A DNA stretch of 64,000 nucleotides, taken from Hysterium pulicare CBS 123377 (taxonomy: Eukaryota > Ascomycota > Dothideomycetes > Hysteriales > Hysteriaceae). The notes beneath the pieces were generated by a model that did no database searches, was not told the DNA's origin, and saw only the letters and a program-made list of their open reading frames with translations. Below are positions 37,387-48,200 of this stretch, piece after piece (position 1 is the first letter of the stretch; each line of letters opens with the position of its first letter). The position numbers were made by a program, and so were the translations under genes. The stretch covers positions 1 through 64,000 of the forward strand of contig AJFK01000384.1 of NCBI GenBank assembly GCA_000467715.1, in the 5' to 3' direction.

Positions 37387-40137
37387 GTGGTCGATGACAA
37401 CACATCGACCATGCTATCCTTCTTGCAAAATCGGGCTGGCTTCATGAGGAGGAATCTGGGAAGTCTGGTACTGTTGTTCATCTTCCTTTACTCCAGTCGC
37501 GCTCAAGACAACCTTGGCTTGGACCATGGGTATCTGGAACTTTTAACTGCTAACCTCGAAGCCACATTGGTGAACGAATCGCAAACGCTAGCTTCGCTCC
37601 GGCTGATATCCAAGTCTTCGTTCGATTTTCTTGCATTTGACTATTTACCGCTACGAGCCTACAATGGAGCACACCACATCGGCGATATCACTCTCCGGTA
37701 TAGAGTCGAACGAGGTATCAACTGGACTTCAATTGACTCAGCATCGAATCGTGGGCCTATCGCGTCATTCTCCAACCTGTCACCGGGAGTACTCGCTGCG
37801 TCGAACCTAGCCGGAACTCTCCCTCAGCAAATACCACTCAAGGTGACGAGAGAATGGCTGAAAGTGGACCGAGACCTTGGTGTTCGCTTCAATGTCACCA
37901 ATACTTTTGGAAGCCCCTTAGAGATTGGGAGTCTTGGATTTCCCATTTATATCAACAACATCTTCGTCAACCGATCAGCTGAAGACGTACAAAATAAATG
38001 TTCCTTTGCTGATCCTTACATCGGCCTTGATGCTGGATATGTGAGAGTAGCGCCAATCAGCGGCACGGGTAGTGCTTTGGTTATCAGCCCACTCGGATCT
38101 AGCTCTTTCGAAGCCTGGAGATTCCTTGCTGAGCCCCATGGGAGTCTCGGGTACCAGTTACAGACGTTTGAAGGGAGCTACGAATGGCAAGTCTTTACTC
38201 GCGCATGGGCGGAGAATGAATGGGTTAATGCCACGCCATGGAATAGCCCTTCCTCAAAGATTTTGAATCCAGGGGAGACAATTTCTGTAGGCCTCAGATT
38301 TAGCATGAGTTCATCAATACGAACAATCGAAGATACCGTTGCCTCCACGGATACTCCGCTTGCTATTGGCCTTCCGGGCTACATCGTTCCAATGGATACT
38401 ACGGCGTCACTATATCTGAACTACTCTTCTCCTGTGAAATATTTCGACACCGCAGGCGCTTTCAGTGTCCGTAACATATCCAGAATGGGTTACACATTGA
38501 CTCCCACAGGATCAAAGTGGGGACGTACTAGGGTGACTATTGGTTATGCGGACGGCAAGACTCAAGCAGTTCATTACTATATCACCAAGCCAGCTCCAGA
38601 GACAATCTCAGACCTTGGGCATTGGCTCACTACAAGCCAACATTATACCAATTTGTCTGACCCTTTCGGCAGGGCTCCTTCGATCTTAAGCTACGATCGG
38701 GAAGTCAACGCGTTCGTTGAACAGGACCCTCGTGTATGGATTGCGGGTCTAAGTGACGAAGCTGGCGCCGGTTCATATCTCGCTGCGGCAATGAAACAGT
38801 CAGCACAACCAGTCAAGAGAGAGGTAGACGTCTTGGACGATTTCATTCATCAAACACTTTGGCCTACCATTCAAGCGAACGAAACTTATGGAGTTCGGCA
38901 AAGCGTTTTCTTCTATCAGCCAAATGCTATCTCTTATGCCTATAACCCGTCAATCAACTGGACAACATGGGCCAGCTGGAACAAGACACATGCTTATACT
39001 ACTTTGCGGGCGTACAATTACATCCACGTGACTGCTGCATATTGGGCTATGTATCGTGTGGCGAGATACTACACACAAGTTCATACACAATCTCCTTGGA
39101 CTTGGTACTTGAACCAAGCATATGAGACTATTCAGTACTGCTTGGGGAATAATTCAGTAAAATGCGGATATGGGAACGATGGTTTGATGGGCGAAACAAT
39201 CCTCGGCGAATTATTAGCTGACCTTGGGCGGGAAAACATGATGGTTAAACACAATGCGCTAAAAGCGACAATGCTAGCCAGAGCTCGGAGTTGGAATACG
39301 GAAGCAGTGCCCTATGGCAGTGAGATGGCTTGGGACTCAACTGGGCAGGAAGGCATATACTACTGGTCGAAGTATTTTGGATTCAATGCTACAGTTGAAA
39401 AGACGATCGGCACTATCCTAGGATACATGCCGACAGTAGCCCATTGGGGCTGGAACGGCAACGCGAGAAGATATTGGGATTTCCTATATGGCGGAAAGAT
39501 CCAACGATACGAGCGGCAGATCCACCACTACGAATCTGGCCTCAGCGCACTTCCACTACTGTCATACTTTGAGCAGCACACCGATGATTTCTACGCCCTG
39601 AGAGTGGGCTTCGGAGGCACGTACGGCCCCTTGAGCAATATTGATCAAGACGGCTTTGCTTCTGCGGCCTTTCATTCTTTCCCGGATACACTCCGCTGGG
39701 ACCCTTACTCTGGAGACTACGGACCAAACTTCCTTGGACTGGTACTCGGGCACGGAACCTATGTTGTAAATCATACACAGTTCGGTTATGTTGCTTTTGG
39801 TGGAAATCTTGAGATCAACGGAAGTAGGATCACTGTGGCGCCACGAGACGCGGTCCGGAGGAAGGCGTTCATCGCCGAGCTTGGACTCAAAATTGAACTC
39901 AGTGCAGGAGCTATTCAAGAATTAAGCTTTGTAAAAGGGTCAAGCGGAGTGACTCTACGAATCGTTAAGGTGGTACGCGATGCCGTAGTTCCGGCTAATG
40001 AAATCGTGATATGGTTGTCGGAGCCGGCTTCTAGTTCCTTGTCGTATTCGGTGATGAATGCCACAGCGCAAAGAGGAGGTTGGGACGTGAATCTCTCGTC
40101 CAATGTCACGGATATCAAGATTGTCAAGCATAGTTGA
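37387..40137 (+). CDS. Large secreted DUF5695 / six-hairpin-like protein
   Basis: Single exon, 916 residues. The frame opens at 37387, but the Met at 37444 gives the classical signal peptide MRRNLGSLVLLFIFLYSSRA, so the true start may be there. The mature part has more than ten N-glycosylation sites. The N-terminal half is beta-rich (ISKSSFDFLAFDYLPLRAYN, GDITLRYRVE). The C-terminal half is helical with repeated Trp/Tyr-rich blocks (TTWASWNKTHAYTTLRAYNY, CGYGNDGLMGETILGELLAD, AHWGWNGNARRYWDFLYGG), suggesting a six-hairpin glycosidase-like barrel. The sequence matches my memory of DUF5695 proteins from Pezizomycotina. A carbohydrate substrate is likely, but none is proven. Intronless at 2.7 kb, unlike most neighbours on the right side of the window. 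Confidence 0.85.
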   Translation: MVDDNTSTMLSFLQNRAGFMRRNLGSLVLLFIFLYSSRAQDNLGLDHGYLELLTANLEATLVNESQTLASLRLISKSSFDFLAFDYLPLRAYNGAHHIGDITLRYRVERGINWTSIDSASNRGPIASFSNLSPGVLAASNLAGTLPQQIPLKVTREWLKVDRDLGVRFNVTNTFGSPLEIGSLGFPIYINNIFVNRSAEDVQNKCSFADPYIGLDAGYVRVAPISGTGSALVISPLGSSSFEAWRFLAEPHGSLGYQLQTFEGSYEWQVFTRAWAENEWVNATPWNSPSSKILNPGETISVGLRFSMSSSIRTIEDTVASTDTPLAIGLPGYIVPMDTTASLYLNYSSPVKYFDTAGAFSVRNISRMGYTLTPTGSKWGRTRVTIGYADGKTQAVHYYITKPAPETISDLGHWLTTSQHYTNLSDPFGRAPSILSYDREVNAFVEQDPRVWIAGLSDEAGAGSYLAAAMKQSAQPVKREVDVLDDFIHQTLWPTIQANETYGVRQSVFFYQPNAISYAYNPSINWTTWASWNKTHAYTTLRAYNYIHVTAAYWAMYRVARYYTQVHTQSPWTWYLNQAYETIQYCLGNNSVKCGYGNDGLMGETILGELLADLGRENMMVKHNALKATMLARARSWNTEAVPYGSEMAWDSTGQEGIYYWSKYFGFNATVEKTIGTILGYMPTVAHWGWNGNARRYWDFLYGGKIQRYERQIHHYESGLSALPLLSYFEQHTDDFYALRVGFGGTYGPLSNIDQDGFASAAFHSFPDTLRWDPYSGDYGPNFLGLVLGHGTYVVNHTQFGYVAFGGNLEINGSRITVAPRDAVRRKAFIAELGLKIELSAGAIQELSFVKGSSGVTLRIVKVVRDAVVPANEIVIWLSEPASSSLSYSVMNATAQRGGWDVNLSSNVTDIKIVKHS

Positions 40138-40766
40138 GTTGAACGCAGTCATATTGCCCTATGCCTCAATATGGGTAAGTCGAATGGTGGGCGCGACGGA
40201 TCGTAAGGAGATGATACAGGCCACATGTGAAAATGGTTACCTAAGGTTGAGTCAAAGTGCTCTGGCGAAAAGTCATAGCCGTGGAGTAGAAGAGGTTTCC
40301 ATTCATGAAATTGTTGTGAGTTGTAATAGCACGTCTTTTGCAGTATGGTATCCTCGAGTTTTTCATGGATGGAGTCATCGGCGGCTACTAAGATGACGAT
40401 TAGGAATTAGGAATCATCAAATTCGTTTCTACAAGAACAGAAACGCAGCAAGTCCACACAGTATATATGGTCTAAGAAGGAATAATATACAAAGAAGAAG
40501 ATTAATATATCTTAAATGAAGAAATACACGAATGGAAGTAAACACTAGTATAGATAAGTAAACAAGATTCCATGAACTCAATCATGCCAACATCACTGAG
40601 TGCATTCCCTCCTAAACCTCACATTCTCAATGTCGCAGGAAGGACTGCTCTCCATCACCGTGAGTCCCATTCTTGCTCGTGCTGCGATGCCTGAGTGATG
40701 CATCAAACTGAAAGTCTGTCGAGCGCCACATCCTAAATAAAGGAATCGAACATCTACAGTCTAGCT
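40138..40766. other. Intergenic, convergent
   Basis: 3' sides of the DUF5695 gene and the small secreted-protein gene. AT-rich between 40420 and 40570. No gene recognised. Confidence 0.4.
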
Positions 40767-41291
40767 TTAAAAGGTGCACCAAAAGCTCTTATACGTGCCA
40801 CTCCATTCCTTAAAATCCGGGTCTTGTCCATTGAGTCTCAAAATGTCCATTTCCGAGTGTTTGCCGCTGATGGCACAATTTTGAACCCTAGTTTCAAATC
40901 AGCTCCGGGGTTCAAAACAAACCAAGTCTAGGGGGGAAAGCTGACGGGTCAATTATGCAGGTGTAATCACCACTATTTGGTCCTGAAATGGAGAAGGATT
41001 TGATGGCCCTGTTTCAAACAAGTTAGTGCTGAAGCTCTTTTTTTCGGAATGAGATGCTGTATACATACGAGAGTTCGCGATTTTGGCAAGTCTCTTTGAT
41101 CTCTGTTAGATCGTAGGTGATAACTGTGCCGGCGTAGTTGGGTTCAGAATAGAGGTTAAGCTGTCTAGCTATTAGAGAAAGTGAGGAGGAGGTCAGGTGT
41201 TTTCGACAGTACCTACAGTAACTGTATCTTCTGCATAAGAAGTGCCGGCGAAGGCTCCGAGAATGGCCATGAAGAGTTTCGTTGGATGCAT
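40767..41291 (-). CDS. Small secreted protein with four mature cysteines
   Basis: A four-exon gene made mostly of pieces too short to stand out as single frames: 41217-41291, 41069-41160, 40946-41008 and 40767-40887. The joined frame is 351 nt, 116 residues, all junctions in phase. Residues 1-20 (MHPTKLFMAILGAFAGTSYA) are a signal peptide. The mature part reads LNLYSEPNYAGTVITYDL, then SFSISGPNSGDYTCII, and ends GTYKSFWCTF. Four cysteines could form two disulfides. The LYSEPNYAGT and IKSFSISG blocks recall beta/gamma-crystallin-like small fungal proteins. No homologue is named. The last intron uses a weak GTCAGC donor, so its border is less certain. Secreted, effector-like in size; role unknown. 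Confidence 0.6.
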
Positions 41292-42028
41292 GTTGAATTT
41301 TCGAGAAAGGAGTGGTCTTGATGTGTTCACTATTCGGTGAGGTATCGATATCTCGTTACTGGTTGTTGTGAAAGTGGATATAGCAAAGCCCTAATATGAA
41401 TACTGATTGTTGGAAGTTGGATTTTAGAATTTGGAGGTTGATGGTTGATGGTTGATGGTTGAATTTGATGGATCAGCTGTGATAAGACTACGAGAGGATG
41501 TATCATGACTCCAATTGGGTGAGTGGGGCCAGGTGATCTACTCATCAATGAGAGCTTTGACGACGCAGAACAAATGATGAATGTTGCAATGATTGACTCA
41601 TTTCATTGATAGCTATTGAGAGCCATAAAGTTCCTATGGACAGGTATCCATAGCCAGAAGTTCCCGCATAGCATCATGTATAGACTGCACCGTCCGTCTG
41701 GGCTCAATCCCTATGAAGACAAATTGAGCCGAACCTTCAAGGCCTCTAGCCATTCGAACATTCCCAAGAGTGGAAGTTGCCGCTCCATCCGCCAATATCG
41801 GGCTGAGCGTAAGTGAAGGTGTAGGATTGACTAGGATCGCTGACGATGCAGTTGCTGGAGCTATTTGGAAGTCGCATTAGTTACGCAATTCAACGAGGGC
41901 TACCTCACTGGCCACGGTAACATACCTGAAAAGACGGCAAGTCCAGCCACAGCAGGGAGGGATTACGGACTTAGCCGATGCGGTGGTCCTGAATCGAGTG
42001 TTCGTGATGTGTTATTTGGCAGACTTCG
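41292..42028. other. Intergenic with short tandem repeat
   Basis: Upstream region of the small secreted-protein gene, including four GGTTGAT units at 41436-41463. Other open frames are short and unconvincing. Confidence 0.4.
41436..41463 (+). repeat. Four-unit 7-bp tandem repeat (GGTTGAT)
   Basis: Units start at 41436, 41443, 41450 and 41457; the last ends GAA instead of GAT. Lies about 145-170 bp upstream of the small secreted-protein start. Confidence 0.8.
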
Positions 42029-42289
42029 TCAGGGACCAGGGTTGACGAACGTGCCAGAGCGCACCCCGTAACAGGTACCATCGCCTTCCTGGTAGATGAT
42101 CTCGCATGGCGGTCCGTACGCGGTACCCGCGCAGAAGTAGACCTGGGATTAGTCAGCCAGTAGAACCGCACGTGTGGATGAGTTTCGTATGTGGTCCGGG
42201 TCCTGCATCATGGCCTCAGTGGCATTGTGTGCCATTGAGGTAGCGGCGAAGGCACCGAAGACGATTGACAAGAGCTTGGCTGGTTGCAT
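42029..42289 (-). CDS. Second small secreted cysteine-rich protein, model uncertain
   Basis: The minus strand starts with MQPAKLLSIVFGAFAATSMA, a signal peptide very like that of the neighbouring gene (MHPTKLFMAILGAFAGTSYA). A second block (42029-42142) reads VYFCAGTAYGPPCEIIYQ, then EGDGTCYGVRSGTFVNPG, a cysteine pattern seen in small fungal secreted proteins. The blocks are in the same frame with one stop between them. A CTGACTAAT branch-like site and CCCAG just before the second block suggest an intron, but no donor gives a normal intron length. The frame also ends early compared with the pattern. The gene may be spliced in a way I cannot resolve, or be inactive. Function unknown. Confidence 0.35.
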
Positions 42290-42824
42290 GGTTGCAGTGA
42301 GGTGGAGTTGGTTGTCAAGGGACGTAAGGTGAGTTTGGTAATAGGATGGTGGAGAAGGGACGGACGGCAGCAATTTATCTACAGCTGAGGAATCCGAGTT
42401 CGGAGGAACGATTGATGCGGACTGGCGGGCTCCCCGACCGGTCTTGTTAAGGAGTGAAAGGCTGTCTTGCTCTTTCTAGTTTGGGGTGCTCACTTGCCCT
42501 CTCTGCTACTTCCAAGGCGGGGAAAGTGACAAGATGCTGACTTGACGGAGGCGATAGCGAGACCAGCAAATTCATATCATTTCTATCCTCATCATGGCTG
42601 CATATAACCTCCTTATTGCAACGAGACCATAGCGTCCTTCTCAAAGGTTACCCTTGACCTTGAGATCCCCGCCATTTGATGCCATTATTTCCAACCCCTC
42701 CCGCATCCTCCCATCATGCATATCATGCCAGTATGTACGTTCGGATGGTTTTGATTCTTACTGCACGGGTGAATCAATAGTCTTGAGACTAGATCCATAG
42801 CTGCGGATATCTTCTTCATATGTA

Positions 42825-43313
42825 TCAAGTACTTGATGTTTGGTGTCTTGTGGCATACGTGAGTGAGTAGACGGCTACTCCGAGGATAGGGTGAGCCTTG
42901 TTGCTGCTAGCATCGCACTCGATTCCTTGGATCCTCTTGCCAGGATGAATAGCTACGTTGAACTCCTCGAGGATTAGATTGTCGCAACCTAGCTCTAGTT
43001 ATGCATTATGAAATTCCTGTAGCATTTCATCGGTTCCTCTCACCATGTCAACAATGACTGACCATGGTGTTGATGTGATTACCGCATCCAAGTCATAGCT
43101 AAGCATCATAACTCTTTCTGGCGTTGGAGGTGAAATCGCAAATTTCCGTCCTTGAAGTAATTGAACCTGGAATCCGATGTTGATCGTACGTCGTCGTGTA
43201 TGGATTCTGACTTCCATACTTTGGGTTGCCTTGCTCTCAGTGACTCCTATTGAAGATGCCAAAGTCCAAAGGAAATTGATCAACATGACGACTATACAAA
43301 GACCTCGATCCAT
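42825..43313 (-). pseudogene. Possible secreted protein gene with interrupted frame
   Basis: On the minus strand a frame starts with MDRGLCIVVMLINFLWTLAS, a plausible signal peptide. It continues for 104 residues with RIHTRRRTINIGFQVQLLQG and MLSYDLDAVITSTPWSVIVD. After a break the same frame resumes with CDNLILEEFNVAIHPGKRIQ and DASSNKAHPILGVAVYSLT, which looks protein-coding. I do not recognise the family. The gene is probably inactive or spliced in an unrecognised way. It lies in a gene-poor stretch with two other small secreted-protein candidates. Confidence 0.35.
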
Positions 43314-44463
43314 GACTAGGCACTCACTGGAGTGATAGCTTTCGTGAGCGCTATAGCTGGTCATTTTGCCATCTTGAGCAGATCCGTGGTGAGCTCAGGA
43401 TGATAATTGGTGTTCTGTCCCAAAGATACACAGGCGGAAACTTTCAGCTGCTACGAAACAAGAAAACTGACATTCTGAAATAAAGAACTGGGCATAGTGA
43501 GATACCGGAAAGTAGATGCGATAAGGAAAACGCCAGGTGATCTTGGCTCCGTGGACCTAAATGATAACCATCGAAAAACAGGATGGTTCGGATTTTCATT
43601 CTCATGCTGCCCTGAGTTTGCCACATTTTGAAAGTGATTTGTCCAGCCGCACAATTTCTTATTTCTCGCGGTAGAAAACGCGATATTCTGAAGATCCGAA
43701 AGACCTAAAATCGTCCCTCCGTTGTTAGATTTCGCGAGCCACTGGATGCCTATTGCGCCCTCGAGCTCCGGAATAATGAGATTGAACGAGCAAACCAGCT
43801 ATTAAAGCAGGCGGCAATCTTGAAACTGAATAATCCATGATAATGATGTACAAGTCGGCACCAGGGTAAACAAGAAAACGTTCGAGGTCCAGCTACGTTG
43901 AGTCATCGTGAGATTCTTCAGGGGACTCATCGAGGGCTCACGCCGCCTGCGCCCCTCAGATGCTCTGCGTGACAGCCTGCCTTAGTCTTCTAGGAGTGAA
44001 ATCACTAGGTTTGCTGATCAGAGGAGACGTAGAAAATACTGACGCAAGATGATAGAATACTTTGAGAAAGTGTGAAAGGTCGTGAGTGGCTTATTGGTTG
44101 ACGTTCGATGGACTGTGCAGGCATATCATTATGACATTATTGAAAAAGAGTTTGATTAAGCTCAACCACGCGTAAGCGGTGATTATGTCTAAAGCTCTTA
44201 TTCATGGTTGATTTCATTAAATGATGTAACGGTGTTGCTTTGATTTTGCGTTGAGTTCTCGTTGATTATGACATTATTGAAAGGCGATCCATGAATCTCA
44301 AGCTTGAAAAAACGTTTAATCTGTTCCATGGTTAGACTTTCTTCATCCGTTCTTATATAAATATAAGAAAAGAAACTCGACTTGAGGTTCCATCGCCCTT
44401 TCTGCTCTTCTTCACAAAAGACATCATCTCCAGTATTTCTACTTCCCATCCCACACGTTCAAG
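43314..44463. other. Intergenic with an 18-bp direct repeat
   Basis: 1.15 kb without a recognised gene. The word ATTATGACATTATTGAAA occurs at 44128-44145 and again at 44265-44282, both upstream of the F-box-like gene at 44464. Other open frames are short. Confidence 0.4.
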
Positions 44464-45708
44464 ATGGCACAACACAAGACCGCTTCTTTCCCCTTTTTCA
44501 ACTTACCGCTCGATCTTCAATTAGAAACTATGAAGAACTGCGACACCGCCACGCTAGTAGCTCTCTTGAAAGCTTCGGACAAAGCGCAACAAATCTGCGC
44601 GATGAATATGCGAACACTGATGCAACTGGTGCTTTCGCGCTTTCCCATTCAGATCCGACTTCTTGTACGCACAATCATTGGCGTCCGAACGCGACTCATC
44701 TGCCCCGACGAAGACAACTTCGAAGACTTCTTCCGAGAGAACCTTGACCGCGATAGCCCTAATTTTGATGTGACGTATCCCCCACTGGAGACCTTCGAAC
44801 ATCTATACGCACTCATCACCGACATGACCTACTTCGCAAAATCGTTTATCAAATGGACCGTCGACAATTCTCAGGATATGAGATGGGATCGGTTCGACGA
44901 TCCTAAATACCTCGTTAGTCCCACCGAAGAACACCGAATCAATCGTGCCTATTGTCGTCTCGCACTCTACTTTGAGCTCTTCCACGAGCGATACTGGCGA
45001 AGATCCTCCTCCAATCGAATGAAGATGATGCGTGCGTTACCAGACATCGCAAGAATTCAGTTATTCGAAGACGGGCCCACGGTATTCTTCAACCGGCTCT
45101 GTACATGGGAGATTGAGGAACTCCAAAATATCGTCTATTTCCTGACTCGGCTTCACCAACTTTCGCTGTCGATGAGATGGTGGGGCGTATTGCCAGGTCG
45201 GAAATATGGTCTTTCCTTTATGAACCCGTTCTTGCACTCGTGGTCAGAAGGGCGCGATGAGGTGGCGAAGCCGCTTCATTATAAAAATACTGTGGTCTAT
45301 TTCGAAGAGACGCTGAAGAGGAGTACTGCCCGAGGAGCTTGGCAAACGACTGTGCCGACCAAGATATGGCAAGATGGGCATGATGCGAATACAGCGGGTT
45401 TCGGTTGGAACTATCTCGAGCACATGACGAGATGGATGCGGTTCAGAGATTCTAAGCCGTTTCGATGTATCGGCCTCTGCATATGGAATCAGTCTCGATT
45501 GGATTTATTGAAGCTTCCTCCCGATCGTGCCGTAGTGGCAAATTTACCTGGCATGAGGGCAAATTGTGCTGGCGTGAGCAATCTGGGGTTGAGATTAACT
45601 GATCCAGGTCTAGACCGTAGAAGAGAAGTGTATGAATGTACTCGTACTCAACAAATACGCTTGGAAGAGATGCTGAAGCACTTCTTGGAGTGGTGGACTT
45701 CGGGGTAA
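44464..45708 (+). CDS. F-box-like protein, function unknown
   Basis: Single exon, 414 residues. The start FPFFNLPLDLQLETMKNCDT with the following LVALLKASDKAQQICAMNM resembles a weak F-box (LPxDLQxE... L..L... ) as in many lineage-specific ascomycete proteins. The remaining 350 residues are helical, rich in Arg, Trp and Phe, without a second recognisable domain (YCRLALYFELFHERYWRR, QNIVYFLTRLHQLSLSMRWW). No signal peptide or membrane helix. Such proteins may act as ubiquitin-ligase adaptors, but the F-box match is marginal and the product may just be a conserved hypothetical protein. An 18-bp direct repeat lies in its upstream region. Confidence 0.65.
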   Translation: MAQHKTASFPFFNLPLDLQLETMKNCDTATLVALLKASDKAQQICAMNMRTLMQLVLSRFPIQIRLLVRTIIGVRTRLICPDEDNFEDFFRENLDRDSPNFDVTYPPLETFEHLYALITDMTYFAKSFIKWTVDNSQDMRWDRFDDPKYLVSPTEEHRINRAYCRLALYFELFHERYWRRSSSNRMKMMRALPDIARIQLFEDGPTVFFNRLCTWEIEELQNIVYFLTRLHQLSLSMRWWGVLPGRKYGLSFMNPFLHSWSEGRDEVAKPLHYKNTVVYFEETLKRSTARGAWQTTVPTKIWQDGHDANTAGFGWNYLEHMTRWMRFRDSKPFRCIGLCIWNQSRLDLLKLPPDRAVVANLPGMRANCAGVSNLGLRLTDPGLDRRREVYECTRTQQIRLEEMLKHFLEWWTSG

Positions 45709-46443
45709 CGAGGCGGTGTCGCAAAAAGCTACGCATTGGATTTCCGTGGTTGTGATGAATGATGATCAGGAAAAAGGATCCAGAGCCAAATGAGACGAGA
45801 GCATGCATGCATCCTCTGTAAACTACATGGGCACAGCCACGTCTCTGTCACGCTTTCCCAAGGCGAGCAACCATCAGAATTCTCTCACCATCATAAATGT
45901 ATCTTAGGTCGGAGGAATTCGACGGCGAAGTCATATATTTGTACCAAGGAACGATGACATCATGTCGGAATCAACTCCAGGACTGGTGGCTGGCGGCTGT
46001 GTTGTTGGTGAAGCTTGACAAAAACGTCCAGACTGGGCTCGTCGTTGCAAACATGGTATTATTTCTCTTCTAGAACCCTTGAGACAGCGATCACGTGTCG
46101 CTTTCTTGGAACGACGATGGAAAGGCAAGCCGACCGTTGACGGATGGCTGTAAAAGTCCACATGCGGTGGTGGAATGGTCCGAGTTTGTTACATAGGTCG
46201 ACTGAGTTCTGCGAAAGGCTGAAAAAGAGCTTTGTCCCATAGCTCCAAGTTCAATCATCATCTACGTCAGCATGAGGAGAAACTTCACTGTTATCGAGTA
46301 ATCTAAGCCTCCAGGCTTCGTTCCAGGCGAGTCTTAGCGACTTGAGGCATTGTGCTCCAATTCCGGTTGGCTCATATATCAAGAGTTACTTGAGATGCCT
46401 GCCCAATATCTATTCACAATTAATAAACCCTCCTCTTGGTTAC
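45709..46443. other. Convergent intergenic region
   Basis: 735 bp between the F-box-like gene (plus) and the deacetylase gene (minus). Open frames are short and lack protein-like features. Confidence 0.4.
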
Positions 46444-47539
46444 TCACGCCAGTTGTCCCTTCTTATACGGGTAGTTCTTCTTGAAGGCCTCCGCGATCTC
46501 CGTTCTCGTCGCCACCCAAACACCTTCTTTCTGACTTATGTATTCCACGAATTTCTTCAGGGCACCGAACCGTCCCGGCCTGCCAATGATCCTACAGTGT
46601 AGGCCAATCGTCATCATCTTCGGCATTCCTTTCTCACCCTCCTCGTACAGTACATCGAACGCATTCTTGATGTGCGAGTAGAAGCCATCCGGATCCGCAA
46701 ACCCACTCCCGATGACATGGAACTTGAAGTCGTTACAGTCATACGAATAAGGCACCATCAATAATCCCTTCGGATCCTTCTTCTCCCTCTCCGCAGGAAG
46801 ATCAATCCAATAAGGCACATCATCGGCGTACGTATCACTAGCCCAGACCAACTCCTCCCCCATCTCCTCATAAACCTGCGGTACCAACGTCGTCGAATGC
46901 GGAGAATTTCGTCCATAGTACCACCCCTTAGGCGCATACCCCGTCAACCCCTTCAAGCTCACTATCGCCTTCCGAATATACTCCTTCTCCTTCTCGATCG
47001 GCATATTGTGATACTCAATCCATCTATACGCATGGCTGGCGACATCATGTCCTTCCTCCACACATCTCTTGGCGACTTCTGGTTGTTGCTCTACGGCTTG
47101 CGCGACAGCGTATAAAGTGAATTTCATCTTATATTCGTTGAACATGCGGAAGAGTCGCCAAAAGCCGACGCGGGAGCCGTATTCGTACTCGGATTCTGCG
47201 TTGAGATGGCGTTCATTGATGCGGGGAGCGCCGCCGGGGTTTTCGCGTAGGTTTAGCTCGGCCATGCCGTCGCCGGACATGACGCTGCGTTCGCCGCCCT
47301 GAAAACAGGTTAGATGTTAATATATGCCCATCAATTGGGGGGAAGCTACATCCCCAGACACGTCCAGGGGTCGGGAATGAGAAGTCGAGCCTCGGATGCT
47401 TTACCTCTTCATAATTGATAGCAAACGAGACAGCAATCTTAGCATCATTAGGCCATTTCGGATTCAGCCCAGCCTCGCCATAGCCTTTGAAGTCTCGCGG
47501 AGTATCGTAGTCTGGGTGACCGACCCAGATGGGAGGCAT
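46444..47539 (-). CDS. NodB-type polysaccharide deacetylase / allantoinase-like protein
   Basis: Two exons, 47405-47539 and 46444-47298 (donor GTAAAG, acceptor TTCAG), give 329 residues. The join yields FAINYEEGGERSVMSGDGM, the expected block of the PuuE/allantoinase-like branch of carbohydrate esterase family 4. Other landmarks are EEGHDVASHAYRWIEY (metal-binding His pair), PKGWYYGRNSPHS, ASDTYADDVPYW, YSYDCNDFKF and MTIGLHCRIIGRPGR. There is no signal peptide, so it is probably cytosolic, arguing against a wall chitin deacetylase. Bacterial relatives hydrolyse allantoin; fungal copies are mostly uncharacterised. An MFS transporter and an amidase lie next to it, which would suit uptake and hydrolysis of an amide-type compound. 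Confidence 0.88.
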
Positions 47540-48200
47540 GATGGAAGCTAGCTATCCAGTCAAACTATCCAAGAACAGGGCGGAACAGAAATATTCTAGA
47601 GAGAATAGATTTAAGTGCAATGATGTTAGAAAGAAAAGATGATTAAGTACAGAGGAAGATGCGCTGAAATGGGAAGACTCGAGGATTATCAAGAAAATAT
47701 CTTATTGAATCGCGTCACTGGTGCTGGAAGGCTGCCCCGCAGTAGCACACCCCTCCATTATTCCCGTCCCACGTTCCTGAGACCTCACTCAGCAGCTGTC
47801 GTGAGCTCTACCACGGCGAAGCGCCCCTTATCGCCGGCCGTTGTGCCTATCGTGAATCCTGTAGGGCGCGTGAGAGTGGAGACTGGGTTAGTCGGTCGGC
47901 GGTCCGAATTTAGCGTGTCGGAATAGATGTGCCAAGCCCGATGGTGCCCTCTTGGCGCTCTTTCGGATGGAGATTCCGATGTTACTTCAGGGAGATGTTG
48001 GAGTTGAGATGTTGGTTGCGCGAATTGATGGGTTCGTTTCCGCTTTTCCAAGAAGAGATCGGAGCACAAGAGGGAGGGTATGAGAGCTGAAAAGTGAGAA
48101 TCTGGAGTAAGTGCTCCATGATGATATAAATCGCTATGCTATTCACCATATGCTCTAAGAATGCGATGAGTTCTACTACTACTCGGCTTTTAGAAGGGCG
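47540..48200. other. Intergenic between deacetylase and MFS genes
   Basis: 661 bp, promoter of the deacetylase gene and 3' side of the transporter gene. A 95-codon open frame on each strand looks like chance. Confidence 0.4.
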
